From NCBI RefSeq assembly GCF_900102215.1, contig NZ_FNBG01000003.1, positions 124,001-188,000 on the forward strand: a DNA stretch of 64,000 nucleotides, written 5' to 3'. Numbering within the stretch: the stretch's first letter is position 1; each line of letters begins with the position of its first letter. The position numbers were made by a program, and so were the translations under genes. The notes beneath the pieces were generated by a model. The model saw only the letters and a program-made list of their open reading frames with translations, did not search any database and was not told the origin of the DNA. The DNA comes from Fontibacillus panacisegetis (GTDB lineage: Bacteria > Bacillota > Bacilli > Paenibacillales > Paenibacillaceae). Below, piece by piece: positions 7,861-17,004 of this stretch.

Positions 7861-8271
7861 TTATAATTTGAAAAAGCGAGACAATTCTCCCTGAATAAGG
7901 GATACTTGACCCGGTCTTTTACCGGTTACCAGCTGTTGCTTCAACATACGATAAAGCTGTGAATCACTCATCTCTTTCCGTTTCTCTTCCGTGTCTCTAT
8001 TCATCACGGTCGCTTCTTCGGATTCCTTGTTCATCGGATTCATAACTTGCTTAATGCCAGCAATATTGACACCTTTATCAATGAGACCCTTAATTTCAAG
8101 GAGGCGCTCAACATCGTTAAATGAAAACAGACGCTGGTTCCCTGAAGTACGTGCAGGCACAATAAGCTCATGCTGTTCATAATATCGGATTTGACGTGCA
8201 GTTAAATCCGTGAGCTTCATTACGATACCGATTGGAAACAATGCCATATTTCTCCGAATATCATCACTCAT
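7861..8271 (-). CDS. glnR: GlnR, MerR-family repressor of nitrogen assimilation
   Basis: A 136-residue regulator. Its N-terminal MerR winged helix has LTDLTARQIRYYEQHELIVPA at about 20-40, then GNQRLFSFNDVERL. A dimerisation helix follows, and the C-terminal tail ends in LIQGELSRFFKL, equivalent to the glutamine-synthetase-sensing tail of Bacillus GlnR. Feedback-inhibited GlnA activates it to bind TGTNA-N7-TNACA sites. Two such sites lie directly upstream. ATG 8271 matches the family start (MSDDIRR). Confidence 0.96.
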   Translation of the reverse strand: MSDDIRRNMALFPIGIVMKLTDLTARQIRYYEQHELIVPARTSGNQRLFSFNDVERLLEIKGLIDKGVNIAGIKQVMNPMNKESEEATVMNRDTEEKRKEMSDSQLYRMLKQQLVTGKRPGQVSLIQGELSRFFKL

Positions 8272-8306
8272 CGCTCTCAACCTTCCAGTAAATGATCTTA
8301 TCTATA

Positions 8307-8358
8307 ATTCTATGTAAACTATCCTAACATGTCAATACAAATGTTAGAATAACTCACA
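8307..8358 (-). promoter_or_regulatory. glnRA promoter with two GlnR operators
   Basis: On the minus strand TTGACA (8330-8335) and TAGAAT (8307-8312) flank a 17-base spacer that is itself a perfect TGTNA-N7-TNACA site (8313-8329). A second perfect site lies at 8342-8358, just upstream of the -35. The site centres are 29 bp apart. Confidence 0.88.
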
Positions 8359-8388
8359 AAAAGCTGATCATTCAGGTTAAAAACGTGA

Positions 8389-9642
8389 TTACAGCAGCTC
8401 CCGATCCTTCATTGTCTGCAAGGCTGTAAGAAGTCCAAACTTCACATGAGAGTAAGTTAACCCGCCCTGCATATACGCTATATATGGATCGCGAATCGGG
8501 GCATCAGCTGATAATTCTAGGCTACCGCCTTGAATGAAGGTTCCGGCTGCCATAATTACTGGGTGTTCATAGCCAGGCATATCCCAAGGTTCTGGAACAA
8601 CATGACCATCAACGGCAGCTGCGCGCTGAATCCCCTGTACAAAAGCTATCAATTGCTGTGAACCGCTGAAGGAAATTGCCTGGATTAAATCACTGCGGTG
8701 ATCATTCCATTTTGGCCGGCTTTGAAAGCCTGCCCGCTCAAATACTGCGGCTGCGAGCACACTTCCTTTTACCGCTTGTCCTACAAGTGTCGGGGCAAGG
8801 AACAGCCCTTGATATATTCCTCTAGTCGTCCCTAACATCGCCCCGACTTCACCACCAATGCCTGGAGCAGTTAGTCTATACGCGGACAATTGAACCAAAT
8901 GTTCCCGCCCTGCTATATATCCGCCTGTCTCTGCTATTCCGCCACCCGGATTTTTGATTAACGAACCGGCAACCAAATCCGCACCGACTTCAGTAGGTTC
9001 TTGAAGCTCTGTAAATTCACCGTAGCAATTGTCAACAAATACGATTACATTCGGATTTATTTCCTTCACACGGCGGACCATTTCTCCGATCTGTTCTACA
9101 GAGAATGAGTCTCTCCACTCATACCCTCGTGAACGCTGAATACCGATTACTTTGGTCTCAGACTTCATTTTAACCTTTACCGCATCCCAGTCAACTGTTC
9201 CATCTTCCAGCAGCATTACTTCGTCATAATGAATTCCGAAATCCTGAAGCGAACCCGTGCCATCACTTGGCTTACCGATCACCTTATGTAAAGTATCATA
9301 TGGACGGCCCGTAATGTACAACAGTCTATCCCCAGGACGGAGAACACCAAACAATGCCGTTGCGATCGTATGAGTTCCTGACGCAAAATGCGGACGCACA
9401 AGCGCCGCCTCTGCGCCGAAAACATCGGCATACACAAGGTCAAGCACTTCGCGTCCGCGATCATTATACGCATAACCCGTAGATCCTGCAAAATGGAAAT
9501 CGCTCACTTGGTGTTTTTGAAATGCCTCGATGACCTTCCACTGATTCCGGTCAACGATTGAATCAATTTCACGGAATTTGGAATCCGCCTTCCGTTCCGC
9601 TTCTTCCAACCAGCCTACAATTTCCTCTGAAAATACTGCCAT
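8389..9642 (-). CDS. PLP-dependent enzyme of the YnbB (aluminium-resistance / methionine gamma-lyase) family
   Basis: A 417-residue fold-type I aminotransferase-like protein. FAGSTGYAYNDRGREVLD opens the substrate region, a VFVDNCYGEFTE segment supplies the PLP aspartate, and SLIKNPGGGIAETGG carries the Schiff-base lysine. The family is annotated as cystathionine beta-lyase-like or aluminium resistance, but the true substrate is not settled. Synteny with Bacillus ynbB next to glnRA and spoVK is kept. The start is supported by GGGAGAGG. Confidence 0.88.
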   Translation of the reverse strand: MAVFSEEIVGWLEEAERKADSKFREIDSIVDRNQWKVIEAFQKHQVSDFHFAGSTGYAYNDRGREVLDLVYADVFGAEAALVRPHFASGTHTIATALFGVLRPGDRLLYITGRPYDTLHKVIGKPSDGTGSLQDFGIHYDEVMLLEDGTVDWDAVKVKMKSETKVIGIQRSRGYEWRDSFSVEQIGEMVRRVKEINPNVIVFVDNCYGEFTELQEPTEVGADLVAGSLIKNPGGGIAETGGYIAGREHLVQLSAYRLTAPGIGGEVGAMLGTTRGIYQGLFLAPTLVGQAVKGSVLAAAVFERAGFQSRPKWNDHRSDLIQAISFSGSQQLIAFVQGIQRAAAVDGHVVPEPWDMPGYEHPVIMAAGTFIQGGSLELSADAPIRDPYIAYMQGGLTYSHVKFGLLTALQTMKDRELL

Positions 9643-9706
9643 GATACCCTTACCTCTCCCTTACGTTCCCCTAGGTGTTATTCTAACCTTAATCATATAA
9701 TTATTA

Positions 9707-10684
9707 TTACTTATTATCCAGCTTCAAATCCTCAGTTCGAAGTGTCATAAGCTCCAATTTGCCCGGAGATCCTCCTCCATATTGATTGAGCAAACGTACC
9801 GCCTGATGACGAACCGCTCGTTCAATAATATTACGGACATATCGCGCATTACTGAAAATTTGCTCGCTTTCACACTTTTCTCGAAGGAGATGCTGTTTTA
9901 GCTTAAGGATGGCCTGTGGCATCATGGTATAGTCCCGAGCTCTTACCATGCCCTCAGCGATTTGAATCAATTGGTCAATCGTATAGTCAGGGAAATCCAT
10001 CTGGATTGGAAACCGTGAAGGTAAGCCTGGATTAGTAGACAGGAAGAAATCCATCTCATCAGAATAACCAGCAAGGATAAGAATGAACTGGTTTTTCTGG
10101 TCTTCCATCGCTTTTACAAGAGTATCAATTGCTTCCTTTCCAAAATCCTTCTCTCCACCACGTGCAAGACTGTAGGCTTCATCAATAAACAATACCCCAC
10201 CAAGCGCCTTCTTAATCAGGTCTCTCGTTTTTTGAGCCGTATGTCCGATGTATTCACCAACTAGATCCGCTCGTTCCACTTCAATCAAATGACCCTTGTT
10301 CAACACGCCCATTCTTTGAAACATCTTGGCAACAATTCTTGCAACCGTCGTTTTTCCAGTCCCGGGATTACCTTTAAACACCATATGATACACCTGAGCT
10401 CCAGTCAGTAACCCTGCTTCCGAGCGCATCGTCGCAATTTGCAGCAAAGCGAAAATTTCAAACATAAGCTCCTTGATATGATCGAGTCCAATAAGACCGT
10501 CCATTTCTTTTTGCAACTCTGCAAATTGCCCCTGCTGCTGAACTCCTTTCGCAGACCCTAATGGATCACTATCGGGTACAGCTTGCGATAACAATGGAGG
10601 CTCGGAACTTCTCAATATTACATTAATCTGTCTGGAAGGCCTCTCTTCCGAAGAACCGCTGCTGGCCATCACACGCCCTGACAT
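9707..10684 (-). CDS. spoVK: Stage V sporulation protein K, AAA ATPase
   Basis: A 325-residue CbbX-type AAA+ ATPase needed for spore maturation in Bacillus. An unstructured N-terminus (about 1-58) precedes the AAA core: Walker A GNPGTGKTT at about 105-113, Walker B VLFIDEAYSL near 165, then LILAGYSDEM and NPGLPSRF. The family works as a hexamer remodelling a partner, but the sporulation target is unknown. It lies between ynbB and hfq as in Bacillus, with several genes inserted between spoVK and hfq here. Confidence 0.93.
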   Translation of the reverse strand: MSGRVMASSGSSEERPSRQINVILRSSEPPLLSQAVPDSDPLGSAKGVQQQGQFAELQKEMDGLIGLDHIKELMFEIFALLQIATMRSEAGLLTGAQVYHMVFKGNPGTGKTTVARIVAKMFQRMGVLNKGHLIEVERADLVGEYIGHTAQKTRDLIKKALGGVLFIDEAYSLARGGEKDFGKEAIDTLVKAMEDQKNQFILILAGYSDEMDFFLSTNPGLPSRFPIQMDFPDYTIDQLIQIAEGMVRARDYTMMPQAILKLKQHLLREKCESEQIFSNARYVRNIIERAVRHQAVRLLNQYGGGSPGKLELMTLRTEDLKLDNK

Positions 10685-10781
10685 ATGTAGATCACCCCAT
10701 TATATAGTGGCTCCAAAGCTTCTTGTTAGACACGCACATATAGAATGTATTCTCTCTTCTTGTCCGTTATTAGAAGTTTTA

Positions 10782-11456
10782 TCATTTCCAGCCAAAGATG
10801 ATCGCGATCTGGTCCATTTTCCATTTGGTATAAGCTAGTATTTCTCTAGCTGTCTTCTGCGTCGGTTTAAGAACCTTCGTTTCTGTCAAAGATAGCTTAG
10901 GATCAGAGTAACCCAGCATCTGAGAGATTTCTAAAGCTCTGTTCCCATGGTAGGTATGGGTCATAATAAGAGCCGTCTTTAATCCATGCTCCTCCATAAT
11001 TTTCTTACTGAATTTCAGGTTCTCATAGGTGCTGGTAGCTTTATTTTCAAGCAATATTTTATCTCTGGGAACTCCATGAGCCTCAAGATAAATTGCCATT
11101 CCTTCTGCTTCCGTATATCGATACTCCGGTCGGTCCAACCCTCCGGTCAAAATAAACACTTGAAACTTGCCGTCCCTATAATCCTTCAGACTTAACTGCA
11201 ATCTCTCTTCCAGACCTGGACTGGGTTGATCCCCCCACATAGCAGCGCCAAGTAAAATTCCTGCGTCAGCAGGCGTTGCCATTTGCTTCACAACAGCAGG
11301 ATTCCGCTCAATACTTCCGATTTGCGCAATAACATAAACGAGCCACAATATGCATGCCAGCAATAACAATAACGTCCATCTAAACATCCGTCTTCGCCAA
11401 GATCGCCGGGGGCGATTTGCAGATCCTGAATAGGTTTTCTTATTCGATACGAACAT
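10782..11456 (-). CDS. YdcF/SanA-like membrane protein (DUF218)
   Basis: A 224-residue protein with a basic N-terminus, one membrane helix at about 25-45 (MFRWTLLLLLACILWLVYVI) and a DUF218 domain outside the membrane. Family marks are GILLGAAMWGDQPSPGL, FILTGGLD, EAEGMAIYL, ENKATSTYENL and MTHTYHGNRAL. DUF218 proteins (SanA, YdcF, ElyC) are tied to envelope integrity and peptidoglycan precursor metabolism in other bacteria. ATG 11456 is chosen for its GGAGGG; the upstream GTG would overlap the neighbour. It is 13 bp behind the DUF402 gene and likely cotranscribed. Confidence 0.85.
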   Translation of the reverse strand: MFVSNKKTYSGSANRPRRSWRRRMFRWTLLLLLACILWLVYVIAQIGSIERNPAVVKQMATPADAGILLGAAMWGDQPSPGLEERLQLSLKDYRDGKFQVFILTGGLDRPEYRYTEAEGMAIYLEAHGVPRDKILLENKATSTYENLKFSKKIMEEHGLKTALIMTHTYHGNRALEISQMLGYSDPKLSLTETKVLKPTQKTAREILAYTKWKMDQIAIIFGWK

Positions 11457-11469
11457 GCTTCCCTCCAAA

Positions 11470-12018
11470 TTACATAGAATCACCTTGAGCGAATTCGCTT
11501 CGATAATGATTCAATGACATTTCAAAAAACGGAAAATCGTGATTTTGAATTGCATGCAGCACTTCCTGTGCTGTTTCAGTGGCCATATCGTAATCTCTGA
11601 CACTGATAAACCCTTTACTTAAAGCCTCATCCAGCTCATCCTCATCCAGCAGAAAAACTTCACCACTTTTTAACACGACTATATCCAGATACAAATCGTC
11701 AAACCAAGGTACTCCTTGATCGGTAACCCCTTGTGTTTTACAGACATCGATATACCACTCTACGATCTCTCCCTTATCATCAAACATAGCGGTTATGACA
11801 TAATGTACTCCTTTTGGATAATACTGCAGCCAAATATAGCCCTTATCTGCAATCCGAAAAGTATGTCCACCATATGTTTTCCACAGAGGATCACGTAGTG
11901 CATTAATGCTGTATGCCGTAACATAGCCTGTAAAATCATCACTCTCAACAAACCTGGATTTAAATTGACGCTGGGTTACTCTGCGCCAATTCGCGCGGTC
12001 TCCGAATTTACGTTTCAT
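11470..12018 (-). CDS. DUF402 domain protein
   Basis: A 182-residue protein of the DUF402 (FomD/nucleoside diphosphate hydrolase-like) fold. GGHTFRIADKGYIWLQYYPKG, then WYIDVCKTQGV and the conserved DDLYLDIVVLKSGEVFLLDEDEL acidic stretch are typical; the Asp/Glu cluster binds divalent metal in studied members. Cellular substrate is unknown. The start at ATG 12018 (GAGAGGG upstream) is preferred, since the longer frame to 12114 enters the terminator region. Confidence 0.82.
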   Translation of the reverse strand: MKRKFGDRANWRRVTQRQFKSRFVESDDFTGYVTAYSINALRDPLWKTYGGHTFRIADKGYIWLQYYPKGVHYVITAMFDDKGEIVEWYIDVCKTQGVTDQGVPWFDDLYLDIVVLKSGEVFLLDEDELDEALSKGFISVRDYDMATETAQEVLHAIQNHDFPFFEMSLNHYRSEFAQGDSM

Positions 12019-12113
12019 GGCATTAACCCTCTCAAAACAATGTACCTTCAGCTTACCATATTTAATAGACAGTCTCAAAAACGATTTTTCAAGGACAAGC
12101 TCCTGCGCAAACA

Positions 12114-12153
12114 AAGAGGTACAGGCTCCTTAATATAAGAACCTGTACCTCTT
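12114..12153 (-). terminator. Rho-independent terminator after the class A PBP gene
   Basis: A 12-bp perfect stem (AAGAGGTACAGG with CCTGTACCTCTT), followed on the minus strand by TGTTTGCG after the stem. It separates the PBP gene from the DUF402 gene. Confidence 0.75.
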
Positions 12154-12173
12154 GATATAACAACAATTTTCCA

Positions 12174-14813
12174 TCAACCGTTAGTGCCTATACCCGATCC
12201 ATCATTTCCTGCTGGAGCATCTGGTGTTCCACTATCCGGGCTCGTGCCATTATCCAGTGGTACACCCGTGTCACTATTATCTGAAGAGTTACCTCCGCCG
12301 GTATCTCCAGAGGATGTTCCTCCAGAACCCCCACTACCGTTTCCATTTCCATTGCCATTACCGTTTCCTGTTCCAGGACTTTGGCCGCTATTCCCTCCAG
12401 ATGAACCGTTGCCGGGTTGACCGTTTCCATTACCCGGTAATGTTCCTTGATCACCTGTTGGAGGTGTAACTCCGTCAGTTCCATTTCCACTGCCTGGCCC
12501 CTCTGGCAGACCATCTCCATTACCATTAAGGCCTGGATCAACTTCATCCATCGGCGGTTCATCTGCGACTATAAGAACCTGAACTGTATTCGAAGGATCA
12601 CTTTCAGTATTATTTACCGGATCATAGGCTCTTACATAATATTCATAGCCCGTGCCCGCGACAACACCAATATCATCATAAGACGTTCCTACTGAATCCA
12701 TATAGTGAGAGAACTCAGTCTGCGTGTTATCTTTCCGATAAATACGGTAGACTACATCATTCTGACTAACTCCAGTCCAGCTCAATGATATTACTCCGGT
12801 ATCCTCACTGTAGGAGGCTGACAAGCCTGCAGGTGCCTCAACCGTTTGCTCCGGCTCCGGTTCCGGCTTCTGCAGATTTTTGGGTACCGGGAAATCTTTA
12901 ACCGGAACTCCCTTCAGGGCTTCCTCCATAATTGCTGCAAACATCGCTGCTGTCTGTCCACTGCTGCCATTCAACAGATGGTTCTTATCCGGCTTGTCAT
13001 AGCCCATCCAGATCGCTGCCGTCCATTCAGGCGTATAACCAACGAACCAAACGTCACGATTCTTTTTGCTGTTCAAGCCATTGATACCATGCTGCGTTGT
13101 TCCTGTCTTACCAGCAACCGGACGACTAATCTTCGCGCGTTTACCTGTACCGTCATTAACGACGTTCTGCAGCATTTCAGTCATGTAATACGCAGTCTGT
13201 TCACTAATGACTTGCTTGGATTTCGGCGGATTGTGTTTATATCTCTCGACTCCATCATGATCCACGATCGATTTAATCGAATACGGAGCATTATATTCGC
13301 CACCATTAGCAAACACGCTGAATGCTCCTGCCATTTCCAATGTGTTCGTACCATGGGTCAGACCGCCAAGTGCAATCGCAAGGTTGCGATCATCCTTGTC
13401 CATCTTAATGCCCATTTCTTCAGCATACCTTACGCCTGTCTTCACTCCGATTTCATTCAATAGCCATACAGCTGGAATATTCTCGGATCTGGTCAAGGCG
13501 GTTGTCAAATTGATTGACTTAGAATAACCATGCAGGTTTTTCGGACAATAGTTTCCGAAGCACTGCTGCTCGTTACTGATCATCGAATCAGGTGAATATT
13601 TCTCACTTTCAAGCGCAGGTGCATAAGATACGATCGGCTTGAATGCGGAGCCAGGCTGACGTCGGCTATCAAGTCGACTGAAGCCTTTACGCTGGTAGTC
13701 ACGTCCACCTAGAACAGCAACGAGACTGCCATTTGCATGATTCATGATCACGATTGAACCCTGAACCTGTTGATCATCTTTGCTCTTTTCAAAGTAATCA
13801 TCGTTGGCAAATGCCTTTTCGACTGCTTTCTGAGCCTGGGCATCCATCGTGGTATAAATTTTATACCCGCCACGGTTCAGTTGGTCTTCTGTCAGACCAA
13901 ATTTCTCCTCAGCCTCTTCAATTACATAATCCTTAAATGCCAGATAGCTTTGATTTTTGACCGGGGGCTCATAAGTATATTCTACTGCTTTAGCCTCATC
14001 CCGTTCAGCAGCATTAATGTAGCCCTCCTGAAACATCAAATCAAGCACTACAGCACGACGTTGTTTGGATAATTCCGGATTTTTCAACGGATTGTATCTT
14101 GATGGACCCTTAGGCATTGCTGCCAACGTAGCCATTTCCCACAAATCCAAATTATTTAAATCACTTTTTCCAAAATACCGTATGGAAGCAGCCTTGATCC
14201 CATAAACCGTACCCCCGAAACTAATACGATTTAAGTACAGCGTTAAAATTTCTTGTTTAGTTTTTTTACGTTCGAGCGCCATCGCTATTGACATCTCGGT
14301 AGCTTTACGGAAAAACGTCTTGTCTGAGCTTAAGAAAATATTTTTGGCTAATTGCTGTGTAATCGTACTTCCGCCCTCAACCATGGAGCGTGCTGCAATG
14401 TCTTTAACCGCTGCGCGTCCAATTGACCATAAATCGACCCCATTGTGCTCGAAGAAACGTCTGTCTTCCGTCGCCACAAATGCATTTAATAGGAGCGGAG
14501 GAATATCTTCATGATCCACGGGCTCACTTTTATCTATTGACAATTCTCCCATGAGGTTGCCGCTGCGGTCATAAACTTTTGAAGTTTCATAAATTTGCAG
14601 TTTGTCCACATTCTCGGCTAGTATCTTCTCGCCGCTAACGGTAATGTACAAATACCCTGCAATCGCACAGAATATCGCAATCGCCGCGGTAAAAAACATC
14701 GTCAATAACACACGTTTCATCGTCAGTTTTTTCTTTTTATGACCCTTCGGTTTTCTTGGCTTCCGATCTGGCGTTGTGCTTCTAGTCAATCCAGAAGTTT
14801 TCTTTGTAGACAT
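12174..14813 (-). CDS. Class A penicillin-binding protein (PBP1A family) with FN3 domain and Gly/Asn/Ser tail
   Basis: An 879-residue bifunctional peptidoglycan synthase. A Lys-rich cytoplasmic start and a membrane helix at about 34-56 are followed by the GT51 glycosyltransferase (ATEDRRFFEHNGVD with the catalytic Glu near residue 110, GGSTITQQLAKN) and the transpeptidase with S-x-x-K (PGSAFKP), S-x-N (RSENIPAV) and KTGTTQ. An FN3 domain occupies about 675-760. The last 110 residues are low-complexity Gly/Asn/Ser/Pro, an extracellular extension common in Paenibacillus PBPs. A shadow ORF set lies opposite the low-complexity tail. Confidence 0.95.
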   Translation of the reverse strand: MSTKKTSGLTRSTTPDRKPRKPKGHKKKKLTMKRVLLTMFFTAAIAIFCAIAGYLYITVSGEKILAENVDKLQIYETSKVYDRSGNLMGELSIDKSEPVDHEDIPPLLLNAFVATEDRRFFEHNGVDLWSIGRAAVKDIAARSMVEGGSTITQQLAKNIFLSSDKTFFRKATEMSIAMALERKKTKQEILTLYLNRISFGGTVYGIKAASIRYFGKSDLNNLDLWEMATLAAMPKGPSRYNPLKNPELSKQRRAVVLDLMFQEGYINAAERDEAKAVEYTYEPPVKNQSYLAFKDYVIEEAEEKFGLTEDQLNRGGYKIYTTMDAQAQKAVEKAFANDDYFEKSKDDQQVQGSIVIMNHANGSLVAVLGGRDYQRKGFSRLDSRRQPGSAFKPIVSYAPALESEKYSPDSMISNEQQCFGNYCPKNLHGYSKSINLTTALTRSENIPAVWLLNEIGVKTGVRYAEEMGIKMDKDDRNLAIALGGLTHGTNTLEMAGAFSVFANGGEYNAPYSIKSIVDHDGVERYKHNPPKSKQVISEQTAYYMTEMLQNVVNDGTGKRAKISRPVAGKTGTTQHGINGLNSKKNRDVWFVGYTPEWTAAIWMGYDKPDKNHLLNGSSGQTAAMFAAIMEEALKGVPVKDFPVPKNLQKPEPEPEQTVEAPAGLSASYSEDTGVISLSWTGVSQNDVVYRIYRKDNTQTEFSHYMDSVGTSYDDIGVVAGTGYEYYVRAYDPVNNTESDPSNTVQVLIVADEPPMDEVDPGLNGNGDGLPEGPGSGNGTDGVTPPTGDQGTLPGNGNGQPGNGSSGGNSGQSPGTGNGNGNGNGNGSGGSGGTSSGDTGGGNSSDNSDTGVPLDNGTSPDSGTPDAPAGNDGSGIGTNG

Positions 14814-14977
14814 GAATTTCTCTGACTCCCTTCATACTGATCAATGATGGCATTGTATTCAATAAACGGATCAGTATTATTATGCTCGGAAAGAAAAGAA
14901 CAACCTTGTTTCAGGTTGCTCCGCTCCACTTCCTATAGCATTAAACGTATCGAATTTGAAAAAGTTTCAGTCAGAAC

Positions 14978-15217
14978 TTATCCTTCATTCTGAGTATCTT
15001 GCATAAGTGAAACATTACGCTGTGGCTGGAAGGTTGAAATCGCGTGCTTGTACACCATTTGCTGACGTCCATCACTATCAATCACAATGATATAGTTGTC
15101 AAACGCTTTAATCGTTCCTCTGATCTGAAAACCGTTTGTTAGAAAAACAGTAACAGGGATGCTCTCTTTACGCATTTGGTTCAGGAACGTATCTTGGATG
15201 TTAATGGATTTGTTCAT
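14978..15217 (-). CDS. hfq: RNA chaperone Hfq
   Basis: A 79-residue Sm-like protein. The N-terminal helix ([15 protein letters not shown]) is followed by Sm1 ([23 protein letters not shown]) and Sm2 ([13 protein letters not shown]), where the K-H pair forms the uridine-binding pore of the hexamer. ATG 15217 (MNKSIN) fits the family; the longer frame starts at a weak codon. It lies 24 bp after miaA, the usual miaA-hfq pairing. Confidence 0.96.
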   Translation of the reverse strand: MNKSINIQDTFLNQMRKESIPVTVFLTNGFQIRGTIKAFDNYIIVIDSDGRQQMVYKHAISTFQPQRNVSLMQDTQNEG

Positions 15218-15241
15218 TAGCGGTACCCCCATAAGAATCAA

Positions 15242-16219
15242 TTAGTAGTGTTTAGAATTATATTCAAGATCAGTAAGAAACTTTCCTGCTATTATATCAC
15301 GAGCAGAATCCAAAATCGTGGAAAACTTTTCGCCCTCCCCCAGATCAATCCATGAGATATCAGCCATATGGCGGAACCATGACAACTGCCGTTTTGCAAA
15401 TCTTCGAGTATCCCGCTTCAGTTTCTCCACAGCAACACTTAGCGGGACGTCATCTACAAGATGCTCCACGATTTCCTTATAACCTAATCCCTGCATGGAT
15501 ACGAGTTGACGGGCATAGCCCTGATTCAGCAGATTTTGTATCTCTTGAACGAGGCCCGACTCCATCATTTGATCGATACGCTGTTCAATACGGTTATATA
15601 GCATTTTACGGTCCATTGTCAAACCGATGATGCAGAGATGATATGGAGACTGCTTAATCTGCTCCTCTAATCGTGAAGATAATGTGTCCCCGGTTAGATG
15701 AAATACTTCTAGAGCGCGAATGACTCGGCGGACATCATTTGGATGAAGCCGTTCTGCCGATTTTGGATCTACAGCGGATAGTTTGGCATGCAGCACTTCC
15801 GGTCCTTCCTGATCTGCGATTTGCTGCTGAGCAAGACGGAAATCTTCATCTGCTCCCGCTTCGATAAATTGATACTCGTAGCATACCGATTCTATATAAA
15901 GACCCGTACCACCTACGATAAAGGGCAGCTTTCCCCGGCCATGAATAGCCGGAATAAGCTCCTTGCACCATTCCTGGAACTGAGCCACTGAAAATGCTTC
16001 ATCCGGCGAAAGCACATCAATCAGATGATGGGGAACCCCCTGCATTTCTTCTGTTGTGATTTTCGCTGTACCGATATCCATCCCGCGGTAGACCTGCATC
16101 GAATCCCCCGATATAATTTCGCAGGAGAACATCTTGGCTAGCTCAATGCTTAGGCTTGTCTTGCCAACTGCCGTTGGTCCAACAAGTACAAGCAGTTTAG
16201 GTTTGTCGTTAGTGCTCAA
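15242..16219 (-). CDS. miaA: tRNA dimethylallyltransferase
   Basis: A 325-residue enzyme that prenylates A37 of tRNAs reading UNN codons. Walker A is GPTAVGKTSLS at about 13-23; SGDSMQVYRGMDIGTAK near 40 and the TGLYIES loop near 105 are typical, with a DxxxxxxIEQRIDQM and YKEI region later. Starts at TTG 16219 with GGAG nine bases upstream, overlapping the methyltransferase stop by 11 bases, so translation is probably coupled. Confidence 0.96.
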   Translation of the reverse strand: MSTNDKPKLLVLVGPTAVGKTSLSIELAKMFSCEIISGDSMQVYRGMDIGTAKITTEEMQGVPHHLIDVLSPDEAFSVAQFQEWCKELIPAIHGRGKLPFIVGGTGLYIESVCYEYQFIEAGADEDFRLAQQQIADQEGPEVLHAKLSAVDPKSAERLHPNDVRRVIRALEVFHLTGDTLSSRLEEQIKQSPYHLCIIGLTMDRKMLYNRIEQRIDQMMESGLVQEIQNLLNQGYARQLVSMQGLGYKEIVEHLVDDVPLSVAVEKLKRDTRRFAKRQLSWFRHMADISWIDLGEGEKFSTILDSARDIIAGKFLTDLEYNSKHY

Positions 16220-16988
16220 GCGAAATCACTCCGTAAACAATTTTAGTATGGGATCTCTCCACAGGATTAAATCCGAGCCGTTCAAACTCACCACTGCCCT
16301 TCTTTTCCTTTAGAACGACACTTTTTCGTGCCACTCGCTTGGCCTCTGCGATGACGTCCTCAGACAGGCAGTCATTATTTGCGAACATACGGAGCGGCGA
16401 AATAGCAGATGATTCCATAATCGGATCACGAAACATAGGGTCAAAATACACGACATCAGCGCTCTTGTCAGGCATCTCACGCAGTGCAGCAAGATGATGG
16501 ATACACCGTGGCTTTATTCTCCGCAGGGCATCGTCAAAAGCCTGAATTCCAGATACATAGGATCGGAAGCCTTCACGCAACAAAACCCATAGAGGAAGTG
16601 AGTCTTCAAGAGCTATAACTTCGCCATCGGGTCCTGCCGCAAGCGAGAAAACGGCTGAATCCGACCCAAGTCCGGCGGTACAATCGATAATAGTGTCACC
16701 AGGCGTTACTTTTGCAACATCCAGCATTGTGTCATTTTGGCCTTTTAACAGCCGTTTTGCACGTACAAAAGCCATACTGGGATGAAACATGAATGACTCT
16801 CCATCGGATCGTATCAGTCTTGCTCCACCTTCTACAATAACTAGTATATCTGTGTTGCCATAACGCTCAGACAATTTAGACACAGAAGTCCGGTTTCTGC
16901 GAACATATTGTACCCCCGATTCTATGGATAGTGCCTCTGCTCGCTCTACCGCTTCAGGTGCTTCATTGTCTCCCGTCGTAATAATCAA
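16209..16988 (-). CDS. RsmJ-like class I SAM-dependent methyltransferase
   Basis: A 259-residue methyltransferase. The SAM-binding motif is IIDCTAGLGSDSAVFSL at about 98-115, an acidic EDSLPLWVLL follows, and the catalytic region has VVYFDPMFRDPIMESS near 187. The order CTAGLGxD, E-x-x-P, DPMF and a late VARKSVVLKEKK strand matches RsmJ, the 16S rRNA G1516 methyltransferase of Proteobacteria; about 80 extra N-terminal residues are not part of that pattern. A role in rRNA modification is therefore inferred. The start is TTG 16988 behind GGAGG. It lies between mutL and miaA and overlaps miaA. Confidence 0.75.
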   Translation of the reverse strand: MIITTGDNEAPEAVERAEALSIESGVQYVRRNRTSVSKLSERYGNTDILVIVEGGARLIRSDGESFMFHPSMAFVRAKRLLKGQNDTMLDVAKVTPGDTIIDCTAGLGSDSAVFSLAAGPDGEVIALEDSLPLWVLLREGFRSYVSGIQAFDDALRRIKPRCIHHLAALREMPDKSADVVYFDPMFRDPIMESSAISPLRMFANNDCLSEDVIAEAKRVARKSVVLKEKKGSGEFERLGFNPVERSHTKIVYGVISLEH

Positions 16989-17004
16989 TTACCATTTCCT
17001 CCGT

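Noticed and set aside
12184-12695. Plus-strand frames rich in Pro/His opposite the PBP tail
   Set aside because: Antisense of the Gly/Asn/Ser low-complexity coding sequence; the pattern is explained by codon bias of the real gene.
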